A DNA stretch of 64,000 nt, taken from contig VXIS01000027.1 of NCBI GenBank assembly GCA_008704415.1, positions 62,001 through 126,000 of the forward strand, read 5' to 3'. This DNA is from Sphaerosporella brunnea (taxonomy: Eukaryota; Ascomycota; Pezizomycetes; Pezizales; Pyronemataceae). This document shows, piece by piece, positions 23,237 to 35,340 of the stretch; the first letter of the stretch is position 1; each line of letters opens with the position of its first letter. The position numbers were made by a program, and so were the translations under genes. A model generated the notes under the pieces. That model saw only the letters and a program-made list of their open reading frames with translations, made no database searches and was not told the origin of the DNA.

Positions 23237-24227
23237 GCTGAGGACAGGGCAGTCAATAGTGCGGCCGGCCGCCAGGTCAAACCGGGACCCACGGAGTGGG
23301 TCAGGTCTGTTCGGTGATGTAGCAAGCCTGACAGGTTCGGACCGGCATAAGACAAACCTGAATATCTGATAAGTGCCGGTCGGTGCCCGGTATCCTGAAT
23401 GAAGGTCAGGTCAGTCATTGTGCCGAACGCGGGGCCACTAAAAGCGCTAATCGTTCGGTTTTCGCCGCAGCTAAAGCGTCGATTGCAATGAGAAGACTGG
23501 TCGATCCACCCCAAAAACAGCAATCAAATCGAGACTCGGAATAAAACGGAGCGGAACTGCTCACGTTTTGCTCACAAATCACCAAAAAGCACGGCTCGCC
23601 GGAGAGGCGGAACAAAACGGAGCGGAACTGATGACGGGTGGCTCACAAAACACGCTTAATGCAAATTCAGCGATGTCTGCTCAAGCGGAATGTGTTTTCA
23701 GCGGGTGAGAGTCTCCTTTGAAGTTGGTGTGGATGGAAGCGTCACTAACAATTCCCAGGGATCGATACACAATTACGGATCAGCGGCGTTCCTGGGCCCT
23801 TGGGAGACGACGTTATCGAAGCCATAGAATGCCTCAAATCCGGGGCGAGGGGAGATCTGGTATATGGCGCGGGTTCGCAAATTCGTAAGGTTGAGTGTAT
23901 GCTGAGTGATTTCGAACAGCGGGCGGCGGAGACTGAGGGGTAGCTGGAGGTCCTTCAGGTTGTTGACTCTGTATCTCGCGTTCATGTTTCTTTCCTTGAT
24001 GCATGTGTAAGCAAAAAACTACAGATGGCTGGCGGGCCCGCCGGGCGCCGGGTACTCTTGAGCCTTGCAGGTGCCCTTGAGCCTTGCAGGTGCCCGTAGA
24101 CGCCTGGCTCTCGGTCCAAAAAGCCTGGTCCAACCGGGCCGTGATTTTAACAGCCCATTTTAATCAGTCCTGTTCAGGCCGCGCTCAAAGCTAGACTGGC
24201 CGGACTTTTGACAGCCCTGTCTGGGGA
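23237..24227 (+). mobile_element. hAT family I, near-complete non-autonomous copy
   Basis: The element runs from CAGGGCAGTCAATAGTGCGG (23245) to CCGGACTTTTGACAGCCCTG (24219), 975 bp, with imperfect inverted termini of hAT type. It is flanked by 8-bp sequences GCTGAGGA and TCTGGGGA (6 of 8 match), consistent with a decayed hAT target duplication. Internal sequence is shared with the 45973 copy (for example AAAGCGTCGAT and CTGGTCGATC) and with the 10.7-kb copy. No transposase is present. One frame encodes GDDVIEAIECLKS and LVYGAGSQIRKVE, also found in the 10.7-kb copy. Confidence 0.85.
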
Positions 24228-26060
24228 TATACTTCGTGGACTCCAACACGCTGCCGGCGACACTGAAGCGCGGATGGAACAGGTGATCGTCAAAACCAGG
24301 GCCAATACTGCCTGACGTAGCGTATCACTGTGACCTCAACGATGACTCCTCGCAGAAGACGGCTGTGAGTGCGTCAAATAATGTGTCCAAGCAGCTCAAT
24401 CGTGAGAAAAATAGATTCACACGGTTTACGAAGCGGTATTGTGCAGGTGGCCTTAAACCAACCTGTCGCTCAAAATTTCCTCGACATCAATAACATCACA
24501 AGATTGCGCGACTGGTGGAAGCCCGGGCCTCAGTCTTACAGAGCGCATCTTATTTAGGGGACGGGAGGGTCGTTTCCCCACAGTTCTCACGTGGTGATCA
24601 GTTTATAATAAACAATCGTTGCCGTCTCCACCACCGCCGACGGGTCGGTTTAAGGCCACCATCACCATACCATACGGTGCGGTGCAGCGTCTATGGCGAG
24701 TCCCGCTGGCATGACAGGGTAGTTTTGCTCCTATGTTGCGCTGACTCTCTTCACCTGTGTACCGCCGTGGCTGAAAGGCTGCATGTCGACAGGCATAATC
24801 AGCAAAGAGACACACCGCACACAGGTAACAGGCAGTCTTCAGGTTAGGGTTGTTACCTGAAGGGTAGTCGAGGCCAACGCTGTCGGTGCGCTCCAAATAC
24901 TCGACGTGGTTGTAGCAGAGTGCATGGCCATGGCCTGTTCGCGGGGAAAAGTCAACGCTGGGGTCAACCACAGGACGATCTCTTCTCAGCCACCTACGCT
25001 TCGGCCTCTGCTGTCACCAACGACAAATGCACTTCAGAATACTGTGCAATCGTAGGTTACCCAGTTTGCAGCCGATTAAACGCCACACGCTGCAGGCTCC
25101 ATACCCTAACCTCAGCGACTCTGCATTGCGCGGGCAATGCAAGCTAGGACTGCACACGGACTCAAAGCATTTTTGATATGGCGTCTTCACAACCGCCGAC
25201 GTGCAATTCTGGCAGAACACACTCGCCAAATGCAGCGAACCGCGTTGCGGTGTTTATCAAAGTACCCACGCCACACGACGATATCCGTGACCGGAAGCAG
25301 CGGGAATCGCGGCACTGTGCCAGGACACAAGCGTTGTGTGGGCATCAAAAGTCCAGGCAAGCGGCAGAGTCTATAACACATTTCCTTTCACCGGGCACAA
25401 GAAATGCAATCTCTGAGGCGCAATGACGGCGTTCTGGGGCGCTGCGCAACAAACTATACCAGCCGTCGCACACGCGCGGGTCGATTCGATCCGCTCTTCC
25501 TGTTCCGACGACCGTGTTGCCGCGGGTGAGCTTAGGGTCTGCTGGTGCGGTAACCCTAACCAAGAAAACCCTCGCCATGCAATACCCGGTGAATGCCTTT
25601 CAAGCCTATGGCCAGGATACTCCAGGCATCGTCCATCAGCAACGCCTCTCCGCCTGCCAGATCGCCCTCATCGTCGCCAGAAACTTTCCTGATCGCAGCC
25701 GCGCTGTCGTATCGTGCTTCTGAAGGCCGCCGAAGCTGAGATCTGCGCGCGAGCCTCGTCAGCGTCATGAGGCTTTGTGACCCGTAATCAGGATTCGCGA
25801 TGTGTACCGTTGCCACTGGAAGCCAGCCGGACCATGACTCAGGGCCGTTTGAGGTACGTAGAGGCAATATCACTGCAGCGTCCTGCCGTGTCCTACCCTT
25901 CGCAAGCTCGTAGGAGAGCTGAGGGGGTTTAGGGTTCGCTCATGAACAAACGCAGCCGGCTTGGTGGAGAGTGACAGGCAATGAATGTAATTATACATAG
26001 CTAGGCGGGCACACCCCACGATAGAACCTACACCTCTACATACCACTTCCCCCACTACTC
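24228..26060. other. Decayed sequence, no definable gene
   Basis: Partly protein-like frames on the minus strand (24971-24603, 25381-25187, 25873-25556) all lack proper starts and splice structure. TTAGGG-type motifs occur at about 24843, 25552 and 25928. Confidence 0.3.
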
Positions 26061-26145
26061 AGTTGATTCCGTTCAACAACTTACACTACCAACCCGCACC
26101 CTACCACCCCCACCTGAAGAACGCGTGCGTCCCCACAAAGCAGCG

Positions 26146-28009
26146 ATGCCGGTAACTGACGACGTCCTCACCGCTTGGTTCCATGAGCTTTCGATCGCCG
26201 ACGACGGCGGCGCCGACGACTCCGGATACACATCCTTTTGCGCCGACCTGCGCCGGCTATTCGCGATGCTGAACCACGACGCGATGCGCGAGTTTGCGCT
26301 GCAGGAGCCGAAAAGGCTTTGGAAGGCTGTTGTCGACAACGCCACCAGGAACCATGAAATCGAGATTGCAAACGCCACCAGGAACCATGAAATCGCCACC
26401 AAGAACTATGAAATCGAGATTACAAACGCCGCCAAGAACTATGAAATCGAGATTGCGCGACTCCGCGAGCGAGTGGCGTCGTTGACGAAGGAGGCCGAGC
26501 GGCTCCAGAAAGGTGAGGTGGCCCTGCAGGCGGAGAAGGCAACGATTTTGAGCTGCCACCGAAAAGATTCCTGCCGAAGACACCCCTCATTTCATGGCGC
26601 CAGCAGTGTGGCAGGCTCTGCGGGGCGCGCCCACGGCTGGTGACAAACTGGCGTCCGTCTTTCAGACCCACGACCACCGCTATCTCGACAACTATGCGCC
26701 CGACCTGGCGATCTGTCACAAGGGTTCCCTCGTCGAGGAGCCCGGCTCCATTGTCTGCGTGGTCGAATTCAAGCCGACCAGCACCGAGAGATTCGACAGC
26801 CACATGTTGGGGCAGGCCTGGGACTATCTCCACTCCACGGTCAAGGCGCAGCCGCACCGCCGCAACGTGGTGGCGGTGTTGTCGTCGCTGAAAAAGAACG
26901 TCGTGCTGATGCACGATTCGCAAACGCAGGTCACCACTCTGTACCGCGAGTGCACGTTTGCGGATCTCGACCGCTACATCCGCGGCGTGGTCCTTGTGCA
27001 GCCAGGGTATGGGCCGCCTCCCTCCCCGTGGTCCGCTGATATAGGCGCGCCGATGCAACGTCTCGGGAAGCCGCGTCGCACCGCGGTCGCCGCTTTCAAA
27101 ATCCCCGATGCCATGCGCGATGATCTGGCGGCAGGCGCCAATGCGCCGGTGAGCGACTTCTGCAAGGGGCAAAAATCGAAGGGCAGAAGACGCACCCAGG
27201 AACGCTTCGTCAACCGCTCCAACCGCGCCACTTCCATCCCAGAGGTGATGGCGGTCAAGCGTCTGGTGCAAAATGCCTACCCCTTGGTGCTTGCGCCGCG
27301 AGGCCGCAGCTTGAACCCTGTGACGGACAGCACGACCGGCGTCTCCGATGAGATCAACATGCTCCTGAAAATCGACAAGCTCGGAGCCCCGACTACGCTG
27401 CCTGTCATCCTCTACCATACCGCCGACTTTCAGGAGCTCGGTACGATCCCGGTTGAAAAACCCGTCAGCCATGACCTCAAGGCCTCCGCCGTCCGGCAGG
27501 TGCTCCACGATGTCCTTGACGCCTTGGTCTGGCTTCACAGCCACAAAATTGTCCACCGGGACGTTCGCTGGGATAACATCGTCTGCGTCGAAAACGCAGG
27601 CTCCGATGACGGCCCCCGCGCAATCAAGGGCATCTTGATCGACCTCGGTGAAGCCGTCGATATCTCCGACAGGCTGAGGGCCCACTGCTTCCGCGGTGGG
27701 TACACCTGCTGTCCCCTCCGGCTGATGCACGGTACGCTTGAGACCGAGGGCGCGTATCATCCGGTGCCGGCGGACGATTACGCCGCGTGGCTGCTGTTGG
27801 TGAACAGCTTTATGTATCCGAAGCCGTGGATGACGGCTCTCAGAGCGTCAGGCAAGGTCCTGAGCAAGGATTCGACGAAGCAGAAAAAGATGGTCAAGTT
27901 TTGGGAGGAGTTGATGGTTATGGACGGGTGGGATAGATTCTATCAGGCTGCGGTTGACGAGAGTGTCGACGAGCTCAGGAGGTTGACGGGATTTGTGCAT
28001 TGGGTTTGA
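26146..28009 (+). CDS. Nuclease-kinase fusion protein, Crinkler-like (about 607 aa)
   Basis: Start ATG 26146 follows a C/A-rich leader. Residues 1-60 are acidic/globular and 65-120 form a coiled coil with repeats of NATRNHEIEIA type. Then comes a PD-(D/E)XK nuclease-like domain: APDLA (Asp173), VVEFKP (Glu194, Lys196) and GQAWDYL (Gln of the last motif). The C-terminal half is kinase-like: HRDVRWDN (457-464) and IDLGEAVD (DFG reads DLG, Asp486), then PADDYAAWLLL as in fungal kinase-like families. A clear ATP-binding lysine is not obvious. Frames join across 26513-26552, either a 40-nt GTGAGG...GAG intron or a 1-bp frameshift. Family knowledge: this fusion occurs in Crinkler-type effectors, where the nuclease attacks DNA and the kinase-like part may regulate it. 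The role here is inferred. Confidence 0.8.
26330..26460 (+). repeat. In-gene tandem repeat encoding heptad-like coiled coil
   Basis: Four imperfect units of 27-33 nt (AACGCCACCAGGAACCATGA and variants) encode NATRNHEIEIA, NATRNHEIA, TKNYEIEIT and NAAKNYEIEIA. Unit number can change by slippage without breaking the frame. Confidence 0.8.
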
Positions 28010-31000
28010 TCTGACCGAGTGGCGGTGCTGGGAGTTGTGTGAGCCGGTGACGGCGTTTTGTTCGTCCATGTCGTTTGAATACTTTTGCGGTTTCGGATTA
28101 ATGGATGATGAAGCTTGTGACCAACAATCTCTCACAATTGTTTCCCGCGATTCACCGCTGTCCCCTCCGCTTCGTTGTGGTACTCGTACTGAGCAAAACG
28201 CCGATCCTTGGGGACGGGCTGCAATTCTGCTCACCGGCATCCTTGACCAGCACGCATATACCGGCTCCGATGGCTATTATCGCTTGTAGAGCGCTGACGA
28301 CAGACCACGGTGCCAGACGCTCATACCAACGGCTGTGATGCCGCGCTGTGGATCAGGTGAAACCAAAACACTAGTATTTTTAACTGACCACAAGGCCCGG
28401 TGCTTAGGACAATAGGTGAGCACGAAGGCGTTGGGGGCAGGACTACCAGACCTGCGCATGTCGACGGACCAACCGCCGCGAGTCCTCGGGCCGCGGGCGG
28501 TAGTCTTGTGGAAGCAACATCCAACCGCAGCGGCCGCGCTGTGCGGGTGTTAGCGGGGGGTGGTATATATCACCAGCCGATGTCTCGGAGAGTGATACTC
28601 GAAATTTGGCTAGCCAGGTGGGTTTTGGATCCACTACACGCCCAGGTTCTCGTGCATTACCAGTCTCTGTGATCGCTTCGGGTGAATGTCAAAATACGCG
28701 CCTCCATATGGAGAAATTGGGCACCTGCACCGACTCTGCCGCACAGCTACGCTAGTGTTGTTGCGAACCTGTTGTTCGATCATATCTTGAGCTGTGTTCG
28801 CCTTGCAGGCGTACTAACGCCCCGAGGTATACGTCGAACGGCGCAATACAACAGCCGTGATCGCAGGTATCGCCTTCCAGTCACTGCTGCCAAGCTTTGA
28901 TGGTGTGCAAACCGGAGCTCTTTACGCGCATCGTTGTTTTTGTTTCGGACGATACTGAAGGGTTTGAATACACCTGAGAGTATTTCGCCTGTGCCAACGT
29001 CGTGGCACGAGAACACTCCGACCAGCGCCGCATCCATGATTCAGTGCTTCAACCATGTCGAGTAGATTCACAAAGCCAATGTGGATGTGTAAGTCCACGG
29101 CTTTCTCCCCATTGTTTCAATCAAGACTCTATGACGCCACGTGAGAAGCTCGACGTTGCTGATCGTTTTGCGCTGTGGAAGCGAGTCTGATCTTGGCAGG
29201 GGCTTATCACAATACGTTCGCTCGGCAGTGGTGTTGGCCACTCCCCAAGGAAATGGACTCTTACAGGGGTGGTTACGGGTGGGTATTCTTCAGTTGATGA
29301 CAGCAGCGGGTGAGCTTTGGTTTCATCCCCTGAAGAATACGGTAGACCCGCGGTGTGATATCGCGATGCTTCAAGCAACTCAGGAAACCCCCACGGATGG
29401 TTAGATTGCCCGCAAAATAAAAGCAGTCGGTCTCGATCACTGGCGACTGGCCAACGTCAGGTCGATTCAGGCCCGGGGTGGCGCATCATCGGGTTATGTT
29501 AGCACAGCTCCCCGCGACGTCACGCGGTTCCTTAACTGTCTTGCGACGGCTAATATGAGACCAGTTTCCTGACGTTGGCCGGGAATCCGAGCGACCCGGT
29601 GCACAGGCGGATTCGGTTGTTCTCCGGGGCCGTTCAGAAGGAAGGCTATATTGAGCATCGAAGAGTATTCGCCTTTCTACACCGCCTTTCTGAGACTAAC
29701 GAAGGGACGGTCGCATCGAGGAGGCGGTCGAGGTCTTCGTTTGACATTATCAACTGCGCCAGTGTCATCTTACCATATAGTCGTTACAAACTCCGACGCA
29801 ACCCCCTGCGCCCTCCACAACAGCAGCCTGATCGTCATTTTCCACGCATCTAGGACTGCACACAGTGCAAGTGCGCAAGGACGATGAATACCCCACCGGC
29901 TGCACGCAGTCAGTATTTTCAATACCCGCTGGCGTCGTGGGTTGCGCCATTCGATGTGGCGTGTTTGGTCCCAGACAACATGATTCACGCCAAAACGCTA
30001 TACCCTGGAGATGTCGTACAATGACTGGTGGCAACCACTGTATAGTCGCTAAGCCTTCCGCTGAGATGGTTCGGTAGCCGAGAAAACCAAGAACCTAGGT
30101 CCTACGTAGAAAGCTATATGTGCTGCCCTCGCAGAGCTGCGAAGAGTAATAACCAACGAGACAGGAGTTGTCGAGCTTCCAGCATTCCGTGCTGGGTGTC
30201 TGTGTAACTCCTTGTCCGGCCATGCAAACCCACAACCGGAAACACAAAGAAGTCATCGCACTTGAAGGGGCGAGAGAAACAGCGTAGAAGCGAAGATCTT
30301 GCCGTGAGCCGCGTTCACACAAACCCCGCGATCTTGTTCGCCGGTGTTCATAGAGTTAATCGCGCACGCATCGGAGAGTGTGGGGGAAGGGGGGAACACC
30401 TTCTTTTTCAGGGGTACGGAGCGGATTAAACGTGAACAAGGCTTGTTTGCGGTCATGATGATCATCGTGATGACCTGGGTCAGTTCCCAGCGGAACAATG
30501 GCGGTGAGGTTTGGTTGGGCTACTGCGCCCGCCGCAGCAATCTTCGTAGGGTAGACGTGCCCCATGACGTTTTTTTCGGCTGATGCATACATGAAACCTG
30601 CGTTTCAGTGACGCGGTAACATCTTTCCCTTGGCTTCCCTCTTGCCATAGGTCGTTGCGAACTTGCAGCTCCATCTGATCATCATTCTCATGTTCATTCC
30701 CGGAGTCTCAATGTCACAAACTGCTGGTGCGGTCTCGGTCGTCTTGGTTCGCTGGGAGATAAGCTGGAATGCATTCACGCAGCCGGGCTTGATGGGCTGC
30801 CGGACGCGGAATTGTAAAAGCCCGGTGCCTGTATTGAGGGTCCGTTGAACTAGAAATACCATTATGCATGATCGTATAGTTTGTGTGCATATTAGATCCC
30901 GGTGAAACATCAAACGTCCCTGTACGCTGTGCTATGCATACTGCAGATCTCGCATGCTATTCTGGAGGCCGTGGCTATGCCCAAACACCTGTACCGCGTC

Positions 31001-31571
31001 TTCTCTCTGTTTGCAGAAAGTGTGGGTAATTTGGAACGAGTTTGTTCGATTTATACGCTGATCAACCGCTGAACACTTTTTATATACGGCGCCGCTGTTC
31101 GCTTTTTGGGATGGAGCAAAATGCGTGCGGCACACATCGAGTGCACAGGACAGATAGACAGGCACACATTGAGTGTACAGAACGCATAGACAGGGAACGA
31201 TGTGAGCGCGTCAGGAAAGAAATCTTTGTGTGACTCGGCCTCTATGACAGTTCAACACAGGGCGACCACCATTCCTTGCCTCGGTCAAACATCCGAGGAC
31301 GAAGACAGTGTCCTCGACTGCGCTTTCCATTGTTTCGCCGGAAATGATGCTGTGTATATCAAGCCACGCATCTAGGAGGACAACCAAAAAAAACAAGACT
31401 ACAGACTGAGAAGGCCTCAGGAAGGTAGAGCACTGCGGGAGTACGTTGACCTGCGAATTCTTGAGCAGATCAGTACATGTCAGCTTTATGGAGCACTCGG
31501 CGAGGGAAATGCAGGGCTTGTGGAGTGGGAGGCTCCGCAACCCTGGGACCGCTCCTCCACATACTTGGCGT
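28010..31571. other. No gene recognised
   Basis: 3.5 kb without a convincing coding frame on either strand. A 13-bp inverted pair GGCCAACGTCAGG lies at about 29450 and 29570 with 107 bp between, possibly a tiny MITE relic. A 31-bp imperfect tandem duplication (CACACATCGAGTGCACAGGA type) is at about 31131-31193. Confidence 0.3.
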
Positions 31572-32016
31572 TCATTTGTGTTGATCAGTCCCGCGGCAGT
31601 AAAAAGGAGTCGCCAGTAACTGCATATCTATTCGTGGGTAGCCAAGACGTGTCGTTTGCTGATAACACCGACATAGCCCATTCCGCACCTTTCCAACTGA
31701 GAACAAGTCCATCACGGTGACGATTTTGCCATCCGCAAACCAGAGACCAAATCCACGGAGGTAACACCACCCACCGCAATACGCTGGGCCAACCGCGAGG
31801 CTGGCATTGAAGGTGATTGTCGAAGCGCGCAACAGGATGCAGTCGATCCGCCAGATGCTCGACAATGCTGTGGTGCGCAATCTCACCCCATGCCTCGGGA
31901 TGAATGGAAACCCTAATCTGAGTCACAGGTTGAACAACGACTGCAGTCTGCTGGTGGAACTGCACGATGCAGTCGCAGAGAGTGAAAGTCATAGCGTCGG
32001 TCGATCGGATGATCAC
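31572..32016 (-). pseudogene. Decayed coding remnant, frameshifted
   Basis: Two overlapping minus frames (32016-31585 and 31886-31572) are open and switch near 31800: VSIHPEAWGEIAHHSIVEHL in the first, GWCYLRGFGLWFADGKIVTV in the second. Composition is protein-like on both sides, so a single-base indel in an older gene is likely. No family recognised. Confidence 0.3.
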
Positions 32017-33030
32017 ATGAGGGGATGAGGTCTACTTTCCTGACCGGACGGGTAAGCGAAAGCACGATCGACGACGCAGTGAGTGGTATCTTGCTGCATC
32101 ACTTAGCCGACGAAAAGTCAAAGGGATTGTTAAGGTAAGGGTTGATGTCCGAGGGGTAGTTGCAGTTAAGGGTGAGCTCAAGAGTGATCCCGGTTGGCCT
32201 CTAAGGCTATAATCCCCACCCACTGGCGGCGCATTTCATTCGTTGCGCTCACTCGGCCGCCACAGCAGACTGTTTCTGGCACAGAATCCACGCCAGGTTC
32301 TGCAGCTGAATGACCGCTGAGCGGTGTCCCGCCATCGGCCAAGCATTCACCAAGGACTACACCGCTACAGTAAATTTCGCATAGCCTAACGACCCCAGAT
32401 TTGCGTACCGCCCGTTCCGAGCGTGCTCTCTGCGGGCGTTGATTCCATCCTCAGTTGCTACCTGCGTTGAGGCTACTCTCCCTTGGAGAGGGCTATTTGC
32501 CACCAAGCACGGGCTCAATATCGCGCCATGGTTAGCTGTGGCGGTTTCCGTTGCTGCTAGACGCCGTCACCGACAGAGACAGCAACTACCTAAGGTTCCC
32601 CATTCAAAACGTGAGGGAGGAGATTCCTGGAACTTCGGGGATCACGCGTGTCTATCCTAGATGCGTCACGTACGCAGTGGTCATGGTTACTTGGTGCCAT
32701 CACAGGGCAGAAAGGAGAGGCGCGGTCTAGCATAATTTCTCGAACACTTTCAACCAACAATCAGGAATAAATACCACACCCACTACAAAAGTGGCCGGGT
32801 GTGAGGACACAGCACTAGCGAGATGCGGATGCCGCGGTAGGTCGACTGATAATGCGTGATTAAATATATCCTGCGAGCCCGTGTCAGCGAATAGATCTGC
32901 CGGGGTTATTCGCAGAGTCAGATTGCCGGGTGTCAACCTTCGTTGACTGGTATCTGGCTGCTATGTTCTCCAACTTTCCGTGCTGAACACCAGATCACTG
33001 CTCAGATCGGGGGGTTAGGAGGAGCGAAAT
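32017..33030. other. No gene recognised
   Basis: I see no coding-like frame, repeat or element end in this stretch. Confidence 0.3.
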
Positions 33031-33414
33031 CTAGCTTCCAATCCAGGGAACAAGTCGCTGAGACAAACAGAGTGATTCTGTGCATTGCAAAGCAGCACGG
33101 TGGCTACAGCTGGGCGGAACCGCATGTACCTCTCGGTCTGCGCCCGGAGGAAGAAGATTGGCTTTCGTACGGCGGTTCAGAAAGAAAGAAAAGGCGCTCG
33201 CATCTAGGTAGTACCAGCACCACCTGATCTCCAGCACATGCTCCACAAGAGAAGCTTCGACGAGGGTGGAGATCAGCAGGGGGACTGTCAAAAGCGTTCG
33301 GGGTCGAACACGGACGATAAACGTGATTGCAGGTAAACATACATGCAACTGCACATCGGATTTTGAGATTTCGATGCACCATTTGAGATCCACTCTTCGA
33401 ACATACCCGCACAT
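33031..33414 (-). other. Open frame of 127 codons, uncertain
   Basis: The frame starts at ATG 33414 and is hydrophobic in the middle (LLTVPLLISTLVEASLVEHVL), with no signal peptide at the N-terminus and no motif. It may be an exon or a remnant, or chance. Confidence 0.2.
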
Positions 33415-34085
33415 TCCGTCAAGTTGAACCCTCGCGCCGATTCATTTGAAGAAGCGGATTGTTACCAGCAGAGAGAGGCCTTGATCCTTGTGGCAAGTAC
33501 GTCCCTTAGCCCAGGTCCAGAGGCAAGGCTGTGATCAGTGCATGCCAAAGTACGTGACGATAACGCTGGCCTTCGGGTTCTGCTCCCGCTTTCAACGTCT
33601 CAATGCGGTCGTGATGGGCCCTTTTGGGACTTCATGCTACAGCCGGGCTTGTCACGATGGGTAGCAACATCTCCGGCAGCTTGATCTATGTGCTGAACCG
33701 AACTTCTACCACGCCCTGGTCAGTTCTGTTATTTGTGCTGATTTGATATGCGCGAATTGAACGGTCAACAGTCCACAAAAGCCAGCACCATGCCGCATGA
33801 TAGTGGACGGTTGTCGTTTCACATATGGAGAGGAAAGAGCGGGGCGAGCGGGTGCCTCAAGAAACGTACCACTCACCGCCATCACCACTGACGACAGAAG
33901 ACATCGGCACACTGCATCATCGCATTGACCCAAAGCCTGGCTTGAAAAATACGCCAGCAGGCCGCCAATCCAAACCTTCAGCCATGTTTCCCTTAACCTC
34001 CAGCAAGCACTGCGCAAATGATACCATGCAACCCCGAGGATTGTTTGCGTGTCCACTCGTTCGACCCCCAAATCGTTCTGCAGGT
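33415..34085. other. No gene recognised
   Basis: No supported frame. It may include the former promoter of the decayed gene that follows. Confidence 0.25.
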
Positions 34086-34089
34086 CGTC

Positions 34090-34770
34090 GGCGTCATCGC
34101 TTGCGCCAGATTCTCCTCTCCTCAGGAACCTTGGCCGCACCTGCCGGCAACCCAATCGTCGTTCCAATCTACACGAGCGATGACTGCAGCCCAGTTCGTG
34201 CGTTCCTGGACGAACAAGGTTGGATTCATTCCTTTCCAACTACCCTCCGAACCAGACATTCCGCCTCGTCACCAATCGAGTCGGTATTCCGAGCGTTGCC
34301 ATAGTCATGGTGCCGACAATGGCCCACGAGGCCCTGTCGCGGACGTTCTCCACAAGTCATGACATCTCTGCAATGGCCTGGATCGTATCCCGACACCGGG
34401 GAAAAGATAGCAATTCAGACCACTGGTAGCGTCAAAATGAATTGCAACTACAAAGGCGGTCGGTACGCCTTCGAGCCTGACGCGTCATTCGTGGTTGCCG
34501 GGAACTCTGTTTCTTGGATGGCGGTCGAAATGGCAGGTACGGAGAAACCGGCCTCCGTTCATAGGACTCCACCCGTATCATTTTCGTACCCGTGACCTGG
34601 TGAGCTACGTCATTACGGTCAACTTGACGACTCACAAAAAGTCCAACCGGGATATTACCGAACCGTGGGGGAACGCATCCATCTGGCCAAACGCGAAATC
34701 CGCCGTCTCAACAGCAAAGATTGAAGCTCGAGCAATAGCCACCTCAAAAAGCAAGACGAATACAATCTAA
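34090..34770 (+). pseudogene. Decayed gene, possibly for a secreted protein
   Basis: Coding-like sequence passes through three plus frames. It reads PAGNPIVVPIYTSDDCSPVR (frame ending 34304), then NQTFRLVTNRVGIPSVAIVM (to 34429), then GEKIAIQTTGSVKMNCNYKG (to 34595), then VSYVITVNLTTHKKSNRD (to 34770). The Ala-Pro-rich start after a short hydrophobic piece resembles a signal-peptide cleavage region. Beta-rich composition and N-glycosylation-like sites fit an extracellular protein. At least three frame changes make it a pseudogene, unless short unrecognised introns are present. Confidence 0.35.
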
Positions 34771-35159
34771 GCCCTTCACGGTATCTTGGAGATCTTTTGG
34801 TTTGCAATCAAGTTAATTGTTTGTATTCCACCGCCAACGATCATCACAGAACCCCTACTTGTCACCTCCCTTATCCTGGCTGCGCCCTTATTCGTGCCAT
34901 CCCATCGGTTATCTGGAGCCACCCAACACCTAAAAAAGCAAAGCAAAGCATAATGGGGACAACAAAAGACAGAAACAGGCCAGGAACAATTTAAAAAGCC
35001 GTGGCCACAATCACATTCGAATGATGGCGATGAATCATCCTCCCCCACCACGGGTTGACCATTCTTAGTATCCCACCGAAACTGCACATATGCGGAGTGG
35101 CCTTTTCCTGCCGAAACAGCTCCACGATTGACCCCCATCTCCAGCCATGGGGCTTCTAT

Positions 35160-35340
35160 CCAAGCACCTTCTGTACAGAGCGGCCCAAGCACGCAACTCT
35201 GTGGAAGCCATCTGTGGCACTCGTCAAAAAGGTGTTCCCTTGTCTGCGACTTGCCTGAGAGGCAAAAGGGGGTCAACTGGGGCTTCAAACCGCGGTCCCA
35301 ACCACGCCCGGAGAAATATGTGTACGCTAACCCCGTAAAA
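35160..35340 (-). mobile_element. LINE ORF2 C-terminal fragment
   Basis: On the minus strand the frame reads PFCLSGKSQTREHLFDECHR. This is the C-terminal zinc-finger block (CxxC...QTREHLFxxCxxW) that follows RNase H in Tad-type LINEs, with one cysteine replaced. Only this short 3' part is recognisable. Confidence 0.55.

Noticed and set aside
26420..27760. 446-codon open frame on the minus strand
   Set aside because: It is antisense to the nuclease-kinase gene, has the biased composition expected of such a shadow, and the plus strand carries clear motifs.
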